NCBI GenBank assembly: GCA_963634825.1 | Contig: CAVHCP010000011.1 | Span: 1 to 39,846, forward strand | From: Gallibacter sp963634825 | Lineage (GTDB): Bacteria; Bacillota; Clostridia; Peptostreptococcales; Anaerovoracaceae | Direction: 5' to 3' | DNA length: 39,846 nt | Shown: positions 24,505-33,591 of the stretch, in pieces | How the letters are laid out: every line of letters begins with the position of its first letter | Position numbering within the stretch: position 1 is the stretch's first letter | Made by a program: the position numbers and the translations under genes | The notes under the pieces: generated by a model | Seen by the model: only the letters and a program-made list of their open reading frames with translations | Database searches by the model: none | Told to the model about the DNA's origin: nothing

Positions 24505-25822
24505 CCTGCTTTTCTCCCTTTTCTCTGAATACAAATTTTATAGATGTGCCCTCAAAATTATATGCTTCTCTAATCCTATTTTCGAGATATCTTGCATACG
24601 AAAAATGCATGAGCTGTCTTTTATTGACTTTAAAGGAAAATAGTGGTGGTTTGACGCCGACCTGCGAAGCATAATAAATTTTTAGCCTCTTGCCCTTGTC
24701 CGACGGTGGCTGCTTCATCAATATCGCATCCGACACAAGCGAATTTAACTGGCCTGTCGGCACTCTCATCGCTCTGTTTTCGGCAACCGCCTTTGCGACA
24801 TCCATAACATTTTTTACTCTCTTTTTTTCCTTTACCGAGATAAATACGCTCGGCGCATATGACATAAATGTCAATTCGTTTTCTATCTGCTTTTTAAATT
24901 CGTTTATCGTATTGCTGTCCTTTTCGATAAGGTCCCATTTATTTACAACTACTACGATGCCCTTTCCCGCTTCATGAGCAACGCCTGCAATCTTTTTGTC
25001 CTGTTCTGTAATGCCCTCATTTGCATCTATCATAAGAAGGCATACATCGCAGCGCTCTATGGCTGCAACAGCCCTTATAATGCTGTATTTTTCGATATTT
25101 TCATTTATCTTATTTTTTCTCCTGATGCCTGCCGTATCGATAAGCGTATATTTTTCGCCGTCATACTCAAAAGGCGTATCTATCGAATCCCTTGTCGTAC
25201 CTGCAATATCAGAAACTATAACTCTATTTTCGCCTGTCAACGCATTTACAAGAGACGACTTGCCGACATTTGGCTTGCCTATGACAGCAATCTTGATACT
25301 TTCGTCCTCCTCGACATCTGCACCGCTTGGGAATGCATCGACTATGAGATCCAAAACATCTCCCATGCCAAGCATGTTTGCCGACGATATCGCAACAGGC
25401 TCGCCCATACCAAGCTCATAAAAATCATAAAAATCATCAGGAAGCTCCGATGTGTCCACCTTATTTACTGCAAGTACTGTCGGCTTGCCTGTCCTTCTGA
25501 GCATACCTGCGACCTCTTTATCGTCGCTTGTCAAGCCTTCCTTACCATCTACCATAAATAAGATAACATCGGCTGTGTCCATAGCAATCTCAGCCTGCGC
25601 TCTCATCTGGGCAGGTATTACCTCCGCATTTTTAGGCTCTATGCCACCCGTGTCTATGAGCGCAAAATGTATATTCCTCCACTCTGCCTCGGCATATATC
25701 CTGTCCCTTGTGACGCCCGGAGTGTCCTCTACTATCGCAACACGTCTTCCTACTATTCTGTTAAAAAAAGTCGACTTACCGACATTAGGTCTGCCGACTA
25801 CTGCTACAAGTGGTTTACTCAT
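24497..25822 (-). CDS. der: Ribosome assembly GTPase Der (EngA)
   Basis: Tandem GTPase needed for 50S subunit maturation. In 441 residues there are two G domains: the first P-loop GRPNVGKS at residues 10-17, then DTGG and NKVD; the second GKPNVGKSS near residue 185, then DTAGIRRK and NKWD. A C-terminal KH-like domain ends FREKGEKQDV. Its start overlaps the ftsY stop by eight bases (ATGAGTAA) and its stop overlaps the plsY start, so the three are translationally linked. Confidence 0.97.
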   Translation of the reverse strand: MSKPLVAVVGRPNVGKSTFFNRIVGRRVAIVEDTPGVTRDRIYAEAEWRNIHFALIDTGGIEPKNAEVIPAQMRAQAEIAMDTADVILFMVDGKEGLTSDDKEVAGMLRRTGKPTVLAVNKVDTSELPDDFYDFYELGMGEPVAISSANMLGMGDVLDLIVDAFPSGADVEEDESIKIAVIGKPNVGKSSLVNALTGENRVIVSDIAGTTRDSIDTPFEYDGEKYTLIDTAGIRRKNKINENIEKYSIIRAVAAIERCDVCLLMIDANEGITEQDKKIAGVAHEAGKGIVVVVNKWDLIEKDSNTINEFKKQIENELTFMSYAPSVFISVKEKKRVKNVMDVAKAVAENRAMRVPTGQLNSLVSDAILMKQPPSDKGKRLKIYYASQVGVKPPLFSFKVNKRQLMHFSYARYLENRIREAYNFEGTSIKFVFREKGEKQDV

Positions 25823-26711
25823 CGAAAATGCCTCCTATAAAAGACTTTGGCTCAAACACTTCAAGGTCCTCTATCGCTTCGCCTACTCCAACGAGCTTGA
25901 CCGGTATATCAAACTCATCGGCTATCGTTATAACTATACCGCCCTTTGCCGTGCCGTCAAGCTTTGTAAGCACGACGCCGCTTATATCTGCTGTCTCTCC
26001 AAACTCCTTTACCTGCGAAACGGCATTTTTGCCTGTTGTCGCATCAAGCACCAACAGCGTCTCTCTTGCAGCTTCCGGAAATTCGTTTGAAAGTATTTTA
26101 TTCATCTTTTTTAGCTCGTCCATCAGATTTTTCTTTGTCTGAAGCCTGCCTGCCGTATCGCAGATAAGTACATCTATATTTCTCGCCTTTGCCGCTCTTG
26201 CCGCATCAAAGAGGACTGCCGACGGATCTGCTCCCTCCTTGTGCTTTATGACATTTACGCCTACACGTTCGCCCCAAACTTCAAGCTGTTCTGCTGCCGC
26301 CGCTCTAAAGGTATCAGCTGCCGCAAGAAGTACGCTTTTGCCCTCGCCCTTATACTTATTTGCAAGCTTGCCGATAGTCGTAGTCTTGCCTCCGCCATTT
26401 ATACCTATCATCATTATCACAAGCGGATAATCATCGCTTAGGCTTTGCCTTTCGCCTTTGTCGACAGCCTTTATCATAATCTCCTTTAGCTTGTCCTTGA
26501 CAGCCTCCGGAGCAGTTATATTTTCGTACTTTACCTTATCACGAAGCTCATCGATGATGGAAAGCGTAGTCTGCATACCTATATCGCTTGTTATCAAAAC
26601 CTCCTCAAGCTCATCAAAAAGTTCCTCGTCGATGGAGGCTCTGCCAATGATAACATCTCCTATTTTTTCCGAAAGTCTGCCAAAAAATCCTTTTTTCTCT
26701 CTTAGCGCCAT
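25815..26711 (-). CDS. ftsY: Signal recognition particle receptor FtsY
   Basis: SRP GTPase that docks SRP-ribosome complexes at the membrane. At 298 residues it is a short form without the long acidic A domain of enterobacterial FtsY: a brief basic/amphipathic start, the four-helix N domain to about 90, then the G domain with GINGGGKTT (103-111), DTFRAAA, DTAGR (185-189), TKLDG (249-253) and a final FIGGIFDE. The gene follows smc after a 72-base gap and overlaps der. The usual SRP partners ylxM and ffh are not next to it here. Confidence 0.97.
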   Translation of the reverse strand: MALREKKGFFGRLSEKIGDVIIGRASIDEELFDELEEVLITSDIGMQTTLSIIDELRDKVKYENITAPEAVKDKLKEIMIKAVDKGERQSLSDDYPLVIMMIGINGGGKTTTIGKLANKYKGEGKSVLLAAADTFRAAAAEQLEVWGERVGVNVIKHKEGADPSAVLFDAARAAKARNIDVLICDTAGRLQTKKNLMDELKKMNKILSNEFPEAARETLLVLDATTGKNAVSQVKEFGETADISGVVLTKLDGTAKGGIVITIADEFDIPVKLVGVGEAIEDLEVFEPKSFIGGIFDE

Positions 26712-26783
26712 CTATTTTCCTTTCCCTTTTACAAAAAGCCTTATCCTCTGACTGATTTTTTTATCTTGCCACTGCATTTACGG

Positions 26784-29700
26784 TCACTGTATAGGTAGCT
26801 CGTCAGTCATTTTTAGTGAAAATACCTTTGAAATGCCACGCTCGGGCATAGTTACGCCATACATTACATCCGCATGCTCCATAGTTGTCTTTTGGTGTGT
26901 GATAAGCGTAAATTGTATATCGTCAAATTTCTTTAGATAGTTTGCAAATATGTGTATATTGTTGTCGTCAAGCGCCGCCTCTACCTCATCTAATATACAG
27001 CAAGGGGTAGGCTTTGTCTTTAGCACCGCAAACATAAGGGCTATCGCAGTCATAGTCTTTTCTCCGCCGGAAAGAAGATTTATATGCTTTAGCTGCTTGC
27101 CCGGTGGCTGTGCCGTTATCTGTATTTCTGCATTTAGCGGATCGTCCTCGTTATCAAGCGTTATCTTCGCCTGACCGCCACCGAAAAATTCCTTAAATAT
27201 TTCCTCGAAATTCGATGTCACGCTCTCGAAGCTGTCCCTAAATCTCTTTTTGATAATCTTATCTGTATCCGCTATGATACTGTTTAACTCGTCTGTGGAT
27301 TTTTGGATATCCTCTCTTTGCTCCGTCAAAAATTCGTATCGCTCGCTAACCTCTTTGTATTCCTTGATAGCTCCGACATTGACATCTCCAAGCTCTCGCA
27401 ATCTGTTTTTTATCTGTCTGTTTTCCTTTATCGCTGTCGAAATGACAAGCTCCGCTTCTCTCATGCCAAGCGCCTGCGCATATGATATCTCGAAGTCATC
27501 CCACAGCTTGTTTTTTAGATTTTCGAGCTGACTCTCGTATCTTGTCATTTTTATGTCAATCTCGTATTTTCTGTTTTGCAGATGCGTAATTTTATTATTT
27601 ATCGCATCTCCTGCACCTATAAGGTCACTTGAGGATTTCATACAGGAAGCCTTGTCCTCGCTTATCTCTTGCAATTTTTCTTCACTTTGCTCTTTTTTTA
27701 GCGTTAGATTTTTTATATCCTCTGTGCTTGTTATAATATCTTTTTCAATAGACTCTTTGCTATCATTTAAAGCCGCTAATCTTTCATTTTTTGCCTCAAT
27801 ATCATTTTGACAGCTTTTTATCGTCCCTGTTATCATCTGAAGCAAGCTGTCTGTCTTTTCTTTTTCGCTCTCGCAGGCGGAAAGCCTTATCTTTGCGGCT
27901 GTCATCCTGTCATTCGCATTTTTTATATCGTCAGACATACCCTCGAGCTTCTCGGTATCGGAAATTATGCGCTCCTCATTTTGCTTTATCTTTTCCTCTG
28001 CTTGTCTTATCTGCTCGGCGATTTCATCTAATTTTTCTGTAAGCTTTGCTTTTTCGTCCTCGATATTTTTTAACGAATCCTCCCAAACCTCGCTCGTCCT
28101 TTTGAGTTCTGCTACATTTTTTTCTGCAATTTCCTTTTTATTTGCAAGAGTCATCAAGGCTATTTCTTTTTCGCGGAGCTTCTCTTCTTTTATATCCGCA
28201 TCCTTTGTCATGGCAACAATCCTATCCGCTTTTTTCTCAAGCTCCTTTTGATTGTCAGCCTTTGCCTCTTGAAGCTCTAAAATGCTTTTTGCAAGCGCTT
28301 CTATCTCGCTTTTTCTTTCAAATATGTTGGCACTTTTATGCTTATATTTACCGCCCGTAACAGCACCCGATGTGCTTATCACCTCGCCGTCAAGTGTCAC
28401 AAATTTGATACCTCTTTTTGCTTTTTTTGACATCGCTGTTGCGTTGTCCATATCGTCTGCTATAACGACATTGCCAAGCAGACTCTCGATGATGCCTTTA
28501 TATTCGCTGTCAAAATTTACCACATCTGCCGCATATCCCTTAAAGCCGTCGCTGCTTTCTGCGACGCTGTCAAAAAGTATGCCTCTTGATCTGATCGAAG
28601 CTATCGGCAAAAAGGTTACTCTGCCGGCTTTAGCATTTTTTAGCTTTGTTATCGCCGTCTTTGCCGCTCTGTCATCTTCGCATACGATATTTTGCATAGT
28701 CGCTCCGAGGGCTGTTTCTATTGCAAACTCATATCCGTCAGGCACATTTACAATATCGGCTATAACGCCGTGGATACCTGCTATGTTTTCTTTCATAACA
28801 AATCTGACGCCGTTATTATAGCCCTCATAATTATTTTGCATTTCCTCTATCGCTTTTTTACGCGCCGTCGATTGACTTATACCAATTTCGCCTCTTGCAA
28901 TTTCGTTTGCCAAGTTTGCTTTGGTCTGCTCCTCTTTTTTTATCTCCTCTGCAAGACTCACATATTCGCCATTTAAGGCGTCTATCTCTTTTTTTGCTTC
29001 GTCTTCTTGTATGCAAATCGAAGCAAGGCTCTCCTCGGCAAGCTTTTGCCTGCTCATGTCTTCCTCGCCTGTCATCAACAGTTCTTGTTTATTTTTCTCT
29101 AAATTGTCAAAGAGATTTGCAAGGCTCATTTTTTCTGCCTGCCAGCCACTTTTTTTGGTGGAAAGCTCAAAGAGCTCGTTTTTCATATTATCTATATCAG
29201 ATGAAAGCCTTTGTTCATCGGCAAGTGCTTTGCTATTTGCCTGCTCCTCTTTATCAAGCTCTGCCTTTAGACTGCTATACTCTTCGTCTGTTTTTTCTTT
29301 TTGGCTCAAGAGAGCTTTCGCATTTTGGTCCTCTCTATCCGCCTTTTGTTTTATATCTGCTATCTCAGCTGTAAGGCGTTCGGTCTCCTTTTGTATTGAA
29401 GCCAGACGCTCCGTGCTGATGTTGCTTTCGTTTGTAAGCTTGTTTGCCTCGTATATACATTCTCTCAGCTTACTGTCAAGAGCCTGCGACTGCTCCTCAA
29501 GCTCTTGAAGCTTGCTTTGATACTCCTTTTGTTTTATATCAAAAGCTTCCTTCTCACTATTAGCCTCTTGAAGCTCCCTTGCAACCTCGTTTATCTCACC
29601 TGCAAGCACCTCAGCTTTCGACGAAATATCCTCTATATTTTTTACTGTAATATTTACCTCAAGCGTCTTATGTCTGTCCTTTAATGTCAGATATTCGCTC

Positions 29701-30335
29701 GCCTTTTGGCTGTCCTCACGCAAGCTGTCGATACGACCTTCTATCTCATTTATGATATCTGTCACTCTTGCCATATTATCTGTTGCTGTGGCAAGCCTTC
29801 GCTCGGCCTCGGCCTTTTTGCTGCGGTAACTTACGATACCTGCAGTTTCTTCAAATATCTCCCTAATGCTGTCGCTCTTATTTGAAATTATCTCCGAAAT
29901 TTTGCCCTGCCCAATCAAAGAATACCCATCGACACCGATGCCGGTATCCATGAGAAGCTCTCTTATATCCTTCATCCTGCACTGATTGTTATTTATCGCA
30001 TATTCGCTTTCGCCCGAGCGATACATACGCCTTGTAATGGCAACCTCGCTGTATTCGATCGGCAAAGCTCCCTCAGAGTTGTCGATGACAAGCGTTACCT
30101 CAGCCATACCTCGTGATTTCCTGCTTGCTGTACCTGCAAATATAACATCATCCATACGGCTTCCTCTAAGCATTTTAGGACTTTGCTCGCCAAGCACCCA
30201 TCTTATCGCATCGCTGATGTTGCTCTTGCCACTGCCATTTGGTCCTACGACGCATGTTATACCCTTGTCAAATTCGATCGTCACATGCTCCGCAAATGAC
30301 TTAAATCCGTGCATTTCTATCCTTTTAAAGTACAT
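26784..30335 (-). CDS. smc: Chromosome condensation protein SMC
   Basis: ATPase of the bacterial condensin, working with ScpA and ScpB (not in the window) to organise and segregate the chromosome. In 1183 residues: Walker A GPNGSGKSN (31-39), a long coiled coil, the hinge at roughly 515-660 (GIHGVIADIVNVPDGYE onwards), the returning coiled coil, then the C-motif LLSGGEKTM near 1088 and Walker B CCILDEVEAALDD near 1112. The start has AGGAG upstream and sits 14 bases after rnc. The rnc-smc-ftsY order is standard in Firmicutes. Confidence 0.98.
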   Translation of the reverse strand: MYFKRIEMHGFKSFAEHVTIEFDKGITCVVGPNGSGKSNISDAIRWVLGEQSPKMLRGSRMDDVIFAGTASRKSRGMAEVTLVIDNSEGALPIEYSEVAITRRMYRSGESEYAINNNQCRMKDIRELLMDTGIGVDGYSLIGQGKISEIISNKSDSIREIFEETAGIVSYRSKKAEAERRLATATDNMARVTDIINEIEGRIDSLREDSQKASEYLTLKDRHKTLEVNITVKNIEDISSKAEVLAGEINEVARELQEANSEKEAFDIKQKEYQSKLQELEEQSQALDSKLRECIYEANKLTNESNISTERLASIQKETERLTAEIADIKQKADREDQNAKALLSQKEKTDEEYSSLKAELDKEEQANSKALADEQRLSSDIDNMKNELFELSTKKSGWQAEKMSLANLFDNLEKNKQELLMTGEEDMSRQKLAEESLASICIQEDEAKKEIDALNGEYVSLAEEIKKEEQTKANLANEIARGEIGISQSTARKKAIEEMQNNYEGYNNGVRFVMKENIAGIHGVIADIVNVPDGYEFAIETALGATMQNIVCEDDRAAKTAITKLKNAKAGRVTFLPIASIRSRGILFDSVAESSDGFKGYAADVVNFDSEYKGIIESLLGNVVIADDMDNATAMSKKAKRGIKFVTLDGEVISTSGAVTGGKYKHKSANIFERKSEIEALAKSILELQEAKADNQKELEKKADRIVAMTKDADIKEEKLREKEIALMTLANKKEIAEKNVAELKRTSEVWEDSLKNIEDEKAKLTEKLDEIAEQIRQAEEKIKQNEERIISDTEKLEGMSDDIKNANDRMTAAKIRLSACESEKEKTDSLLQMITGTIKSCQNDIEAKNERLAALNDSKESIEKDIITSTEDIKNLTLKKEQSEEKLQEISEDKASCMKSSSDLIGAGDAINNKITHLQNRKYEIDIKMTRYESQLENLKNKLWDDFEISYAQALGMREAELVISTAIKENRQIKNRLRELGDVNVGAIKEYKEVSERYEFLTEQREDIQKSTDELNSIIADTDKIIKKRFRDSFESVTSNFEEIFKEFFGGGQAKITLDNEDDPLNAEIQITAQPPGKQLKHINLLSGGEKTMTAIALMFAVLKTKPTPCCILDEVEAALDDNNIHIFANYLKKFDDIQFTLITHQKTTMEHADVMYGVTMPERGISKVFSLKMTDELPIQ

Positions 30336-30349
30336 ATCCGCTCCTGCTT

Positions 30350-31033
30350 TTATTTCAAATTTAGCTTTTTAAATGCCTGCTTTGCCGCCCTTTTTTCGGC
30401 TTCTTTTTTGCTACCGCCTATGCCTTTACCTTCTATCTTGCCATTGACCTTGACTGCAGCCTCAAAAGTTTTGTCGTGACTCATACCGCTTTCGGAAAGC
30501 AGTATATACTCTATCTTGTAGCTTCCATTTTTTTGAAGTGCTTCCTGCAATAGGCTTTTGTAATTTTGAAGCTCATTGCCCTTTACGACTTCATCTATAC
30601 GAGTATCTAAAATCGTCAAGATAACCCTTTTGCTTTCCTCATAATTGCTGTCGCAGAAAATTGCTCCGATAAGCGCCTCGACAGCATCCTCAAGCGTATG
30701 CTGATTTTCGTATACTTTTACATGCCTTGCTCCCTTGCCAAGCCTCAAATAATCTCCGAGCCTTAGAGCTCTTGCGACTTTGGCAAGCGATTCGCTTCTC
30801 ACAAGCTGGACCTTCATCTTAGACAAAAAGCCCTCGTCCTCTGTTGGAAATTTATGGAATAAATGTTCTCTTATCGTCAGCTCAAGGACTGCATCTCCCA
30901 AAAATTCAAGCCTTTGATTGCAACGCTCTCGTGGCAGACCGTGTTCTTCTGTATATGAGCTGTGGGTCAATGCTGTTTCTAAATATTCTCTGTTTTTAAA
31001 TGTATAACCTATCTTTTTTTCTATTTCCTGCAT
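30350..31033 (-). CDS. rnc: Ribonuclease III
   Basis: Double-strand-specific endonuclease that processes rRNA precursors and some mRNAs. The 227 residues contain the catalytic signature RLEFLGDAVLEL (41-52) with acidic residues for metal binding, a second acidic helix near VEALIGAIFCDS, and a C-terminal double-stranded-RNA-binding domain from about 155 (NYKSLLQEALQ ... GIGGSKKEAEKRAAKQAF). It begins two bases after plsX with AGGA in the end of that gene. In many Firmicutes acpP lies between plsX and rnc; it does not here. Confidence 0.97.
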   Translation of the reverse strand: MQEIEKKIGYTFKNREYLETALTHSSYTEEHGLPRERCNQRLEFLGDAVLELTIREHLFHKFPTEDEGFLSKMKVQLVRSESLAKVARALRLGDYLRLGKGARHVKVYENQHTLEDAVEALIGAIFCDSNYEESKRVILTILDTRIDEVVKGNELQNYKSLLQEALQKNGSYKIEYILLSESGMSHDKTFEAAVKVNGKIEGKGIGGSKKEAEKRAAKQAFKKLNLK

Positions 31034-31035
31034 TT

Positions 31036-32055
31036 TTATTCCTCATCTGCCATTAGGATTTCTTCGATATCAAATACCGCATCGGAGATTGTGCCGACGA
31101 CATTTTCTTTGGCAAAAGGAATGCCTTTTAGTATAGTATTTTTTACCGCATTTGCATTTGAAGAACCGTGCATTTTTACGACAGGTCCTTTGACTCCTAA
31201 GATAGGTGCTCCGCCGTATTCCGTATAATCAAATTCTCCCTTTAAATCCTTTAGCTTGTCCATCAAGAGCATAGCACCGAGCTTTGCCTTTGCGCCCTCT
31301 GTAAATTTGTTTTTTAAAAGAGATAATATATTAAGCGCAAGCCCCTCTGTCAGCTTTAGTATGACATTGCCTACAAAGCCGTCGCATACGATGACATCGC
31401 AAGCGCCCATCGGCACATCTCTTGCCTCAACATTGCCTACAAAATTGACATGGCTCTTATCGAGTAGCTCAAAGGCTGCCTTTGTAAGAGTTGAACCTTT
31501 ATTTTCTTCAACGCCGAGATTTACAAGTCCAACCTCTGGATTTTCTCTGCCTATGACCTTATCCATATAGATACTCCCCATCATAGCAAACTCAAGCAAA
31601 TTGTTTGGCTTGCACTCGGCATTTGCTCCCGCATCTACAAGGAGGCAAACTTTATCTCCGAGTATAGGATATACCGAAGCAAGCGCCGGTCTGTCTATGC
31701 CCTGTATCCTGCCGAGGTTAAACAGTGCGCCTGCCATCATGGCTCCCGTATTGCCTGCGGATATAAAAAGATCTCCCTCGCCGCTTTTTAGCATATTTAT
31801 GCCGACTACCATCGAAGAATCCTTTTTTGTCCTGACCGCCTTCACCGGTGCATCTTCGTTTTCTATTACCTGTGTTGTATGCTTTGTAGTTATTTTATTT
31901 TTATCATAGCTGTACTTTTTTAATTGCTTTTTAATAATCTCCTCGTCGCCTACGATGATTATTTCATCGTCGATGAGCTTTGAAGCCTCGACCGCGCCTT
32001 TTACAATTTCGACAGGCGCATTATCTCCGCCCATTCCGTCTAAAACTATTTTCAT
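31036..32055 (-). CDS. plsX: Phosphate acyltransferase PlsX
   Basis: It converts acyl-ACP to acyl-phosphate, the donor for PlsY. The 339-residue protein starts with the family signature MKIVLDGMGGDNAP and contains ISAGNTGAMMAGALF, LVDAGANAECKP, CDGFVGNVILKLTEG and EYGGAPILGVKGPVVKMHG, all typical. The start follows AGAGGTAAAGGG. Upstream is a 129-base AT-rich gap separating it from the GNAT gene; rpmF and the DUF177 gene that often precede plsX are absent. Confidence 0.97.
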   Translation of the reverse strand: MKIVLDGMGGDNAPVEIVKGAVEASKLIDDEIIIVGDEEIIKKQLKKYSYDKNKITTKHTTQVIENEDAPVKAVRTKKDSSMVVGINMLKSGEGDLFISAGNTGAMMAGALFNLGRIQGIDRPALASVYPILGDKVCLLVDAGANAECKPNNLLEFAMMGSIYMDKVIGRENPEVGLVNLGVEENKGSTLTKAAFELLDKSHVNFVGNVEARDVPMGACDVIVCDGFVGNVILKLTEGLALNILSLLKNKFTEGAKAKLGAMLLMDKLKDLKGEFDYTEYGGAPILGVKGPVVKMHGSSNANAVKNTILKGIPFAKENVVGTISDAVFDIEEILMADEE

Positions 32056-32184
32056 CCCTTTACCTCTTTTACAATATATATATATATATCTATATTTGTA
32101 TTTATACCTATATTTATATCTATGATTTGTATCTATATTTATGTCATTTGTGTTTGTAAAATTTTACCATACAAAGCCACATTA
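32056..32184 (-). promoter_or_regulatory. AT-rich spacer before plsX with a palindrome and AT microsatellite
   Basis: The gap holds an alternating AT run (32074-32089), several imperfect copies of an AAATATAGATA-like word, and a perfect 12-bp palindrome GTAAAATTTTAC (32156-32167). No clear -35/-10 pair can be chosen because the region is so AT-rich. It is the natural place for a plsX promoter and perhaps an operator, but I see no FapR-type site. Confidence 0.35.
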
Positions 32185-32670
32185 TCAAAGCCTTATCCGC
32201 ATAATCTCAGGAAAGCAATCCACCTTATATTGCGGACATGTGGCGCACTCGTAGAAAAACGGTGCACCGTCGCCTGAGATGATCTCAAAGCCCTCTTTTT
32301 CAAAAAATTTAGGAGCTCTTGCCACAAGATATATGTCCGTGCCGCCTCGCTTTTTGACCTCATCTGTCGCAAGGGCGAGCAATTTTTCGCCGATCCTCTT
32401 GCCCCTCAGCGAGCTGTCGACGGCTATGCCGTCTATGATATATTCGTCTTGCCTTGATGCCAGACAGATGCCTGCGACAAGCTTTTTTATTTCTGTATTT
32501 TCGACCTTCCAAGCCTTTATGATGCCCGTTTTGACAGGTTCTTCTTCGCTTATCTCAAGATCGTTTGCTTCAAAAAAGTCATTTAGCGCATTTATCTCGC
32601 TTTCATCGGTAATGACGCTTATTTTTAATGCATATTTTAAAGTGTTTACGTCCTCTTTGTTTTTAGCCAT
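32185..32670 (-). CDS. GNAT-family N-acetyltransferase
   Basis: A 161-residue protein with an acetyl-CoA binding motif IAVDSSLRGKRIGEKLL (residues 82-98), the following helix, and the FFEKEGFEI strand-loop usual near the end of GNAT domains. The substrate is unknown. The C-terminus carries an ECATCPQYKVDCFPE cluster (Cys 142, 145, 152), which may bind metal or be redox-active; this is inference. I start at ATG 32670; a TTG three codons earlier sits too close to AGGA. It follows the lipid kinase gene by 15 bases, in the valS-folC-dgk transcript. Confidence 0.85.
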   Translation of the reverse strand: MAKNKEDVNTLKYALKISVITDESEINALNDFFEANDLEISEEEPVKTGIIKAWKVENTEIKKLVAGICLASRQDEYIIDGIAVDSSLRGKRIGEKLLALATDEVKKRGGTDIYLVARAPKFFEKEGFEIISGDGAPFFYECATCPQYKVDCFPEIMRIRL

Positions 32671-32685
32671 TTGTCTCAAGTCCTA

Positions 32686-33591
32686 TCAATAATCCTTTTC
32701 TGTAAAAATCTTTAGCTTCTTTTCCAAAACGCTAAAGTGAAGTGGCAATTTTTCGCCGTGCTCACCGTCTACATCAGTTGAAATCTCCTCGTCTGATTCG
32801 ATAATCAATTTATCTGTTTCAAAGGTCAATACGCTCTTGTTATCTGTATAATTGCCCGAAATAACTCCAAACAATAGGGGTACGAGCTTTATGATCGGCA
32901 TTTTGCGAAATAGTATAACATTTAGCTTGCCGTCTTGTATATCGGATGCAAGCGACAGCTTTTTGAAGCCACCCGCCGACATGCCATTCATAACGACCAT
33001 AAAGTACATTTCTTCCTCATATACCTTTTCGTCCGTAATGAGTCTGACCGGCAATGCCTTTAGCTTTACAGCCTCTGAGGCTCCCTTTATGTAATAAGCA
33101 AAAACGCCAAGCGTGTTTTTTAAATTTGGATCTGTTTTTTGGCTCACGTCAACCAGATTGCCAAGCGCCGCAACATTTATAAAATATCTGTCGTTACATT
33201 TGCCAAGATCCGCATATGTAAACTTATCGCCCATCGCAACGTCGATCATACCGTTTAAATCCTTTGGAATGTCGAAATATCCCGCAAAGTCATTTGCCGT
33301 ACCCGTTGGGAATATCGCAAGCGGCAAATCTATATTATTTTTCATCATCGCATTTACGCAAATATTTATAGTCCCGTCACCACCGGCAACGACTATCTGT
33401 CTATACATATGTTGATCCATTTCGGCAAGGGCCTGCTCTATGCTGTTGCCATGGGCCGCACGAACCGGCACAACCTGAAAACCCGAATTTTGAAACCTTT
33501 CGATAATGACATCCATATTGTTTTTGAACATACCATTTCCCGAATATGGATTGTAAAACAAAAGTACCTTTTCTCTCTTTTTAACGCTCAC
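32686..33591 (-). CDS. Diacylglycerol/lipid kinase family protein (YegS/DgkB type)
   Basis: Soluble lipid kinase that probably phosphorylates diacylglycerol (or a related lipid) to phosphatidate, feeding the phospholipid route. The 301 residues show the DAGK catalytic signature VVAGGDGTINICVNA (GGDGT at 70-74) and FPTGTANDFA (about 94-103), with a beta-sandwich C-terminal half and acidic EISTDVDGEHG motif. It starts with GTG, fixed by AGGAGG seven bases upstream, inside the end of folC (11-base overlap). Which lipid it uses cannot be told from sequence. Confidence 0.9.
   Translation of the reverse strand: MSVKKREKVLLFYNPYSGNGMFKNNMDVIIERFQNSGFQVVPVRAAHGNSIEQALAEMDQHMYRQIVVAGGDGTINICVNAMMKNNIDLPLAIFPTGTANDFAGYFDIPKDLNGMIDVAMGDKFTYADLGKCNDRYFINVAALGNLVDVSQKTDPNLKNTLGVFAYYIKGASEAVKLKALPVRLITDEKVYEEEMYFMVVMNGMSAGGFKKLSLASDIQDGKLNVILFRKMPIIKLVPLLFGVISGNYTDNKSVLTFETDKLIIESDEEISTDVDGEHGEKLPLHFSVLEKKLKIFTEKDY

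Noticed and set aside
28895..29508. Long plus-strand ORFs opposite smc
   Set aside because: Coiled-coil genes rich in GAA/GAG/AAA leave long open Ser/Phe/Leu frames on the other strand; no start signals.
32074..32089. TATAAT-like boxes in the alternating AT run before plsX
   Set aside because: A -10 match is unavoidable in such sequence; no -35 at proper spacing.
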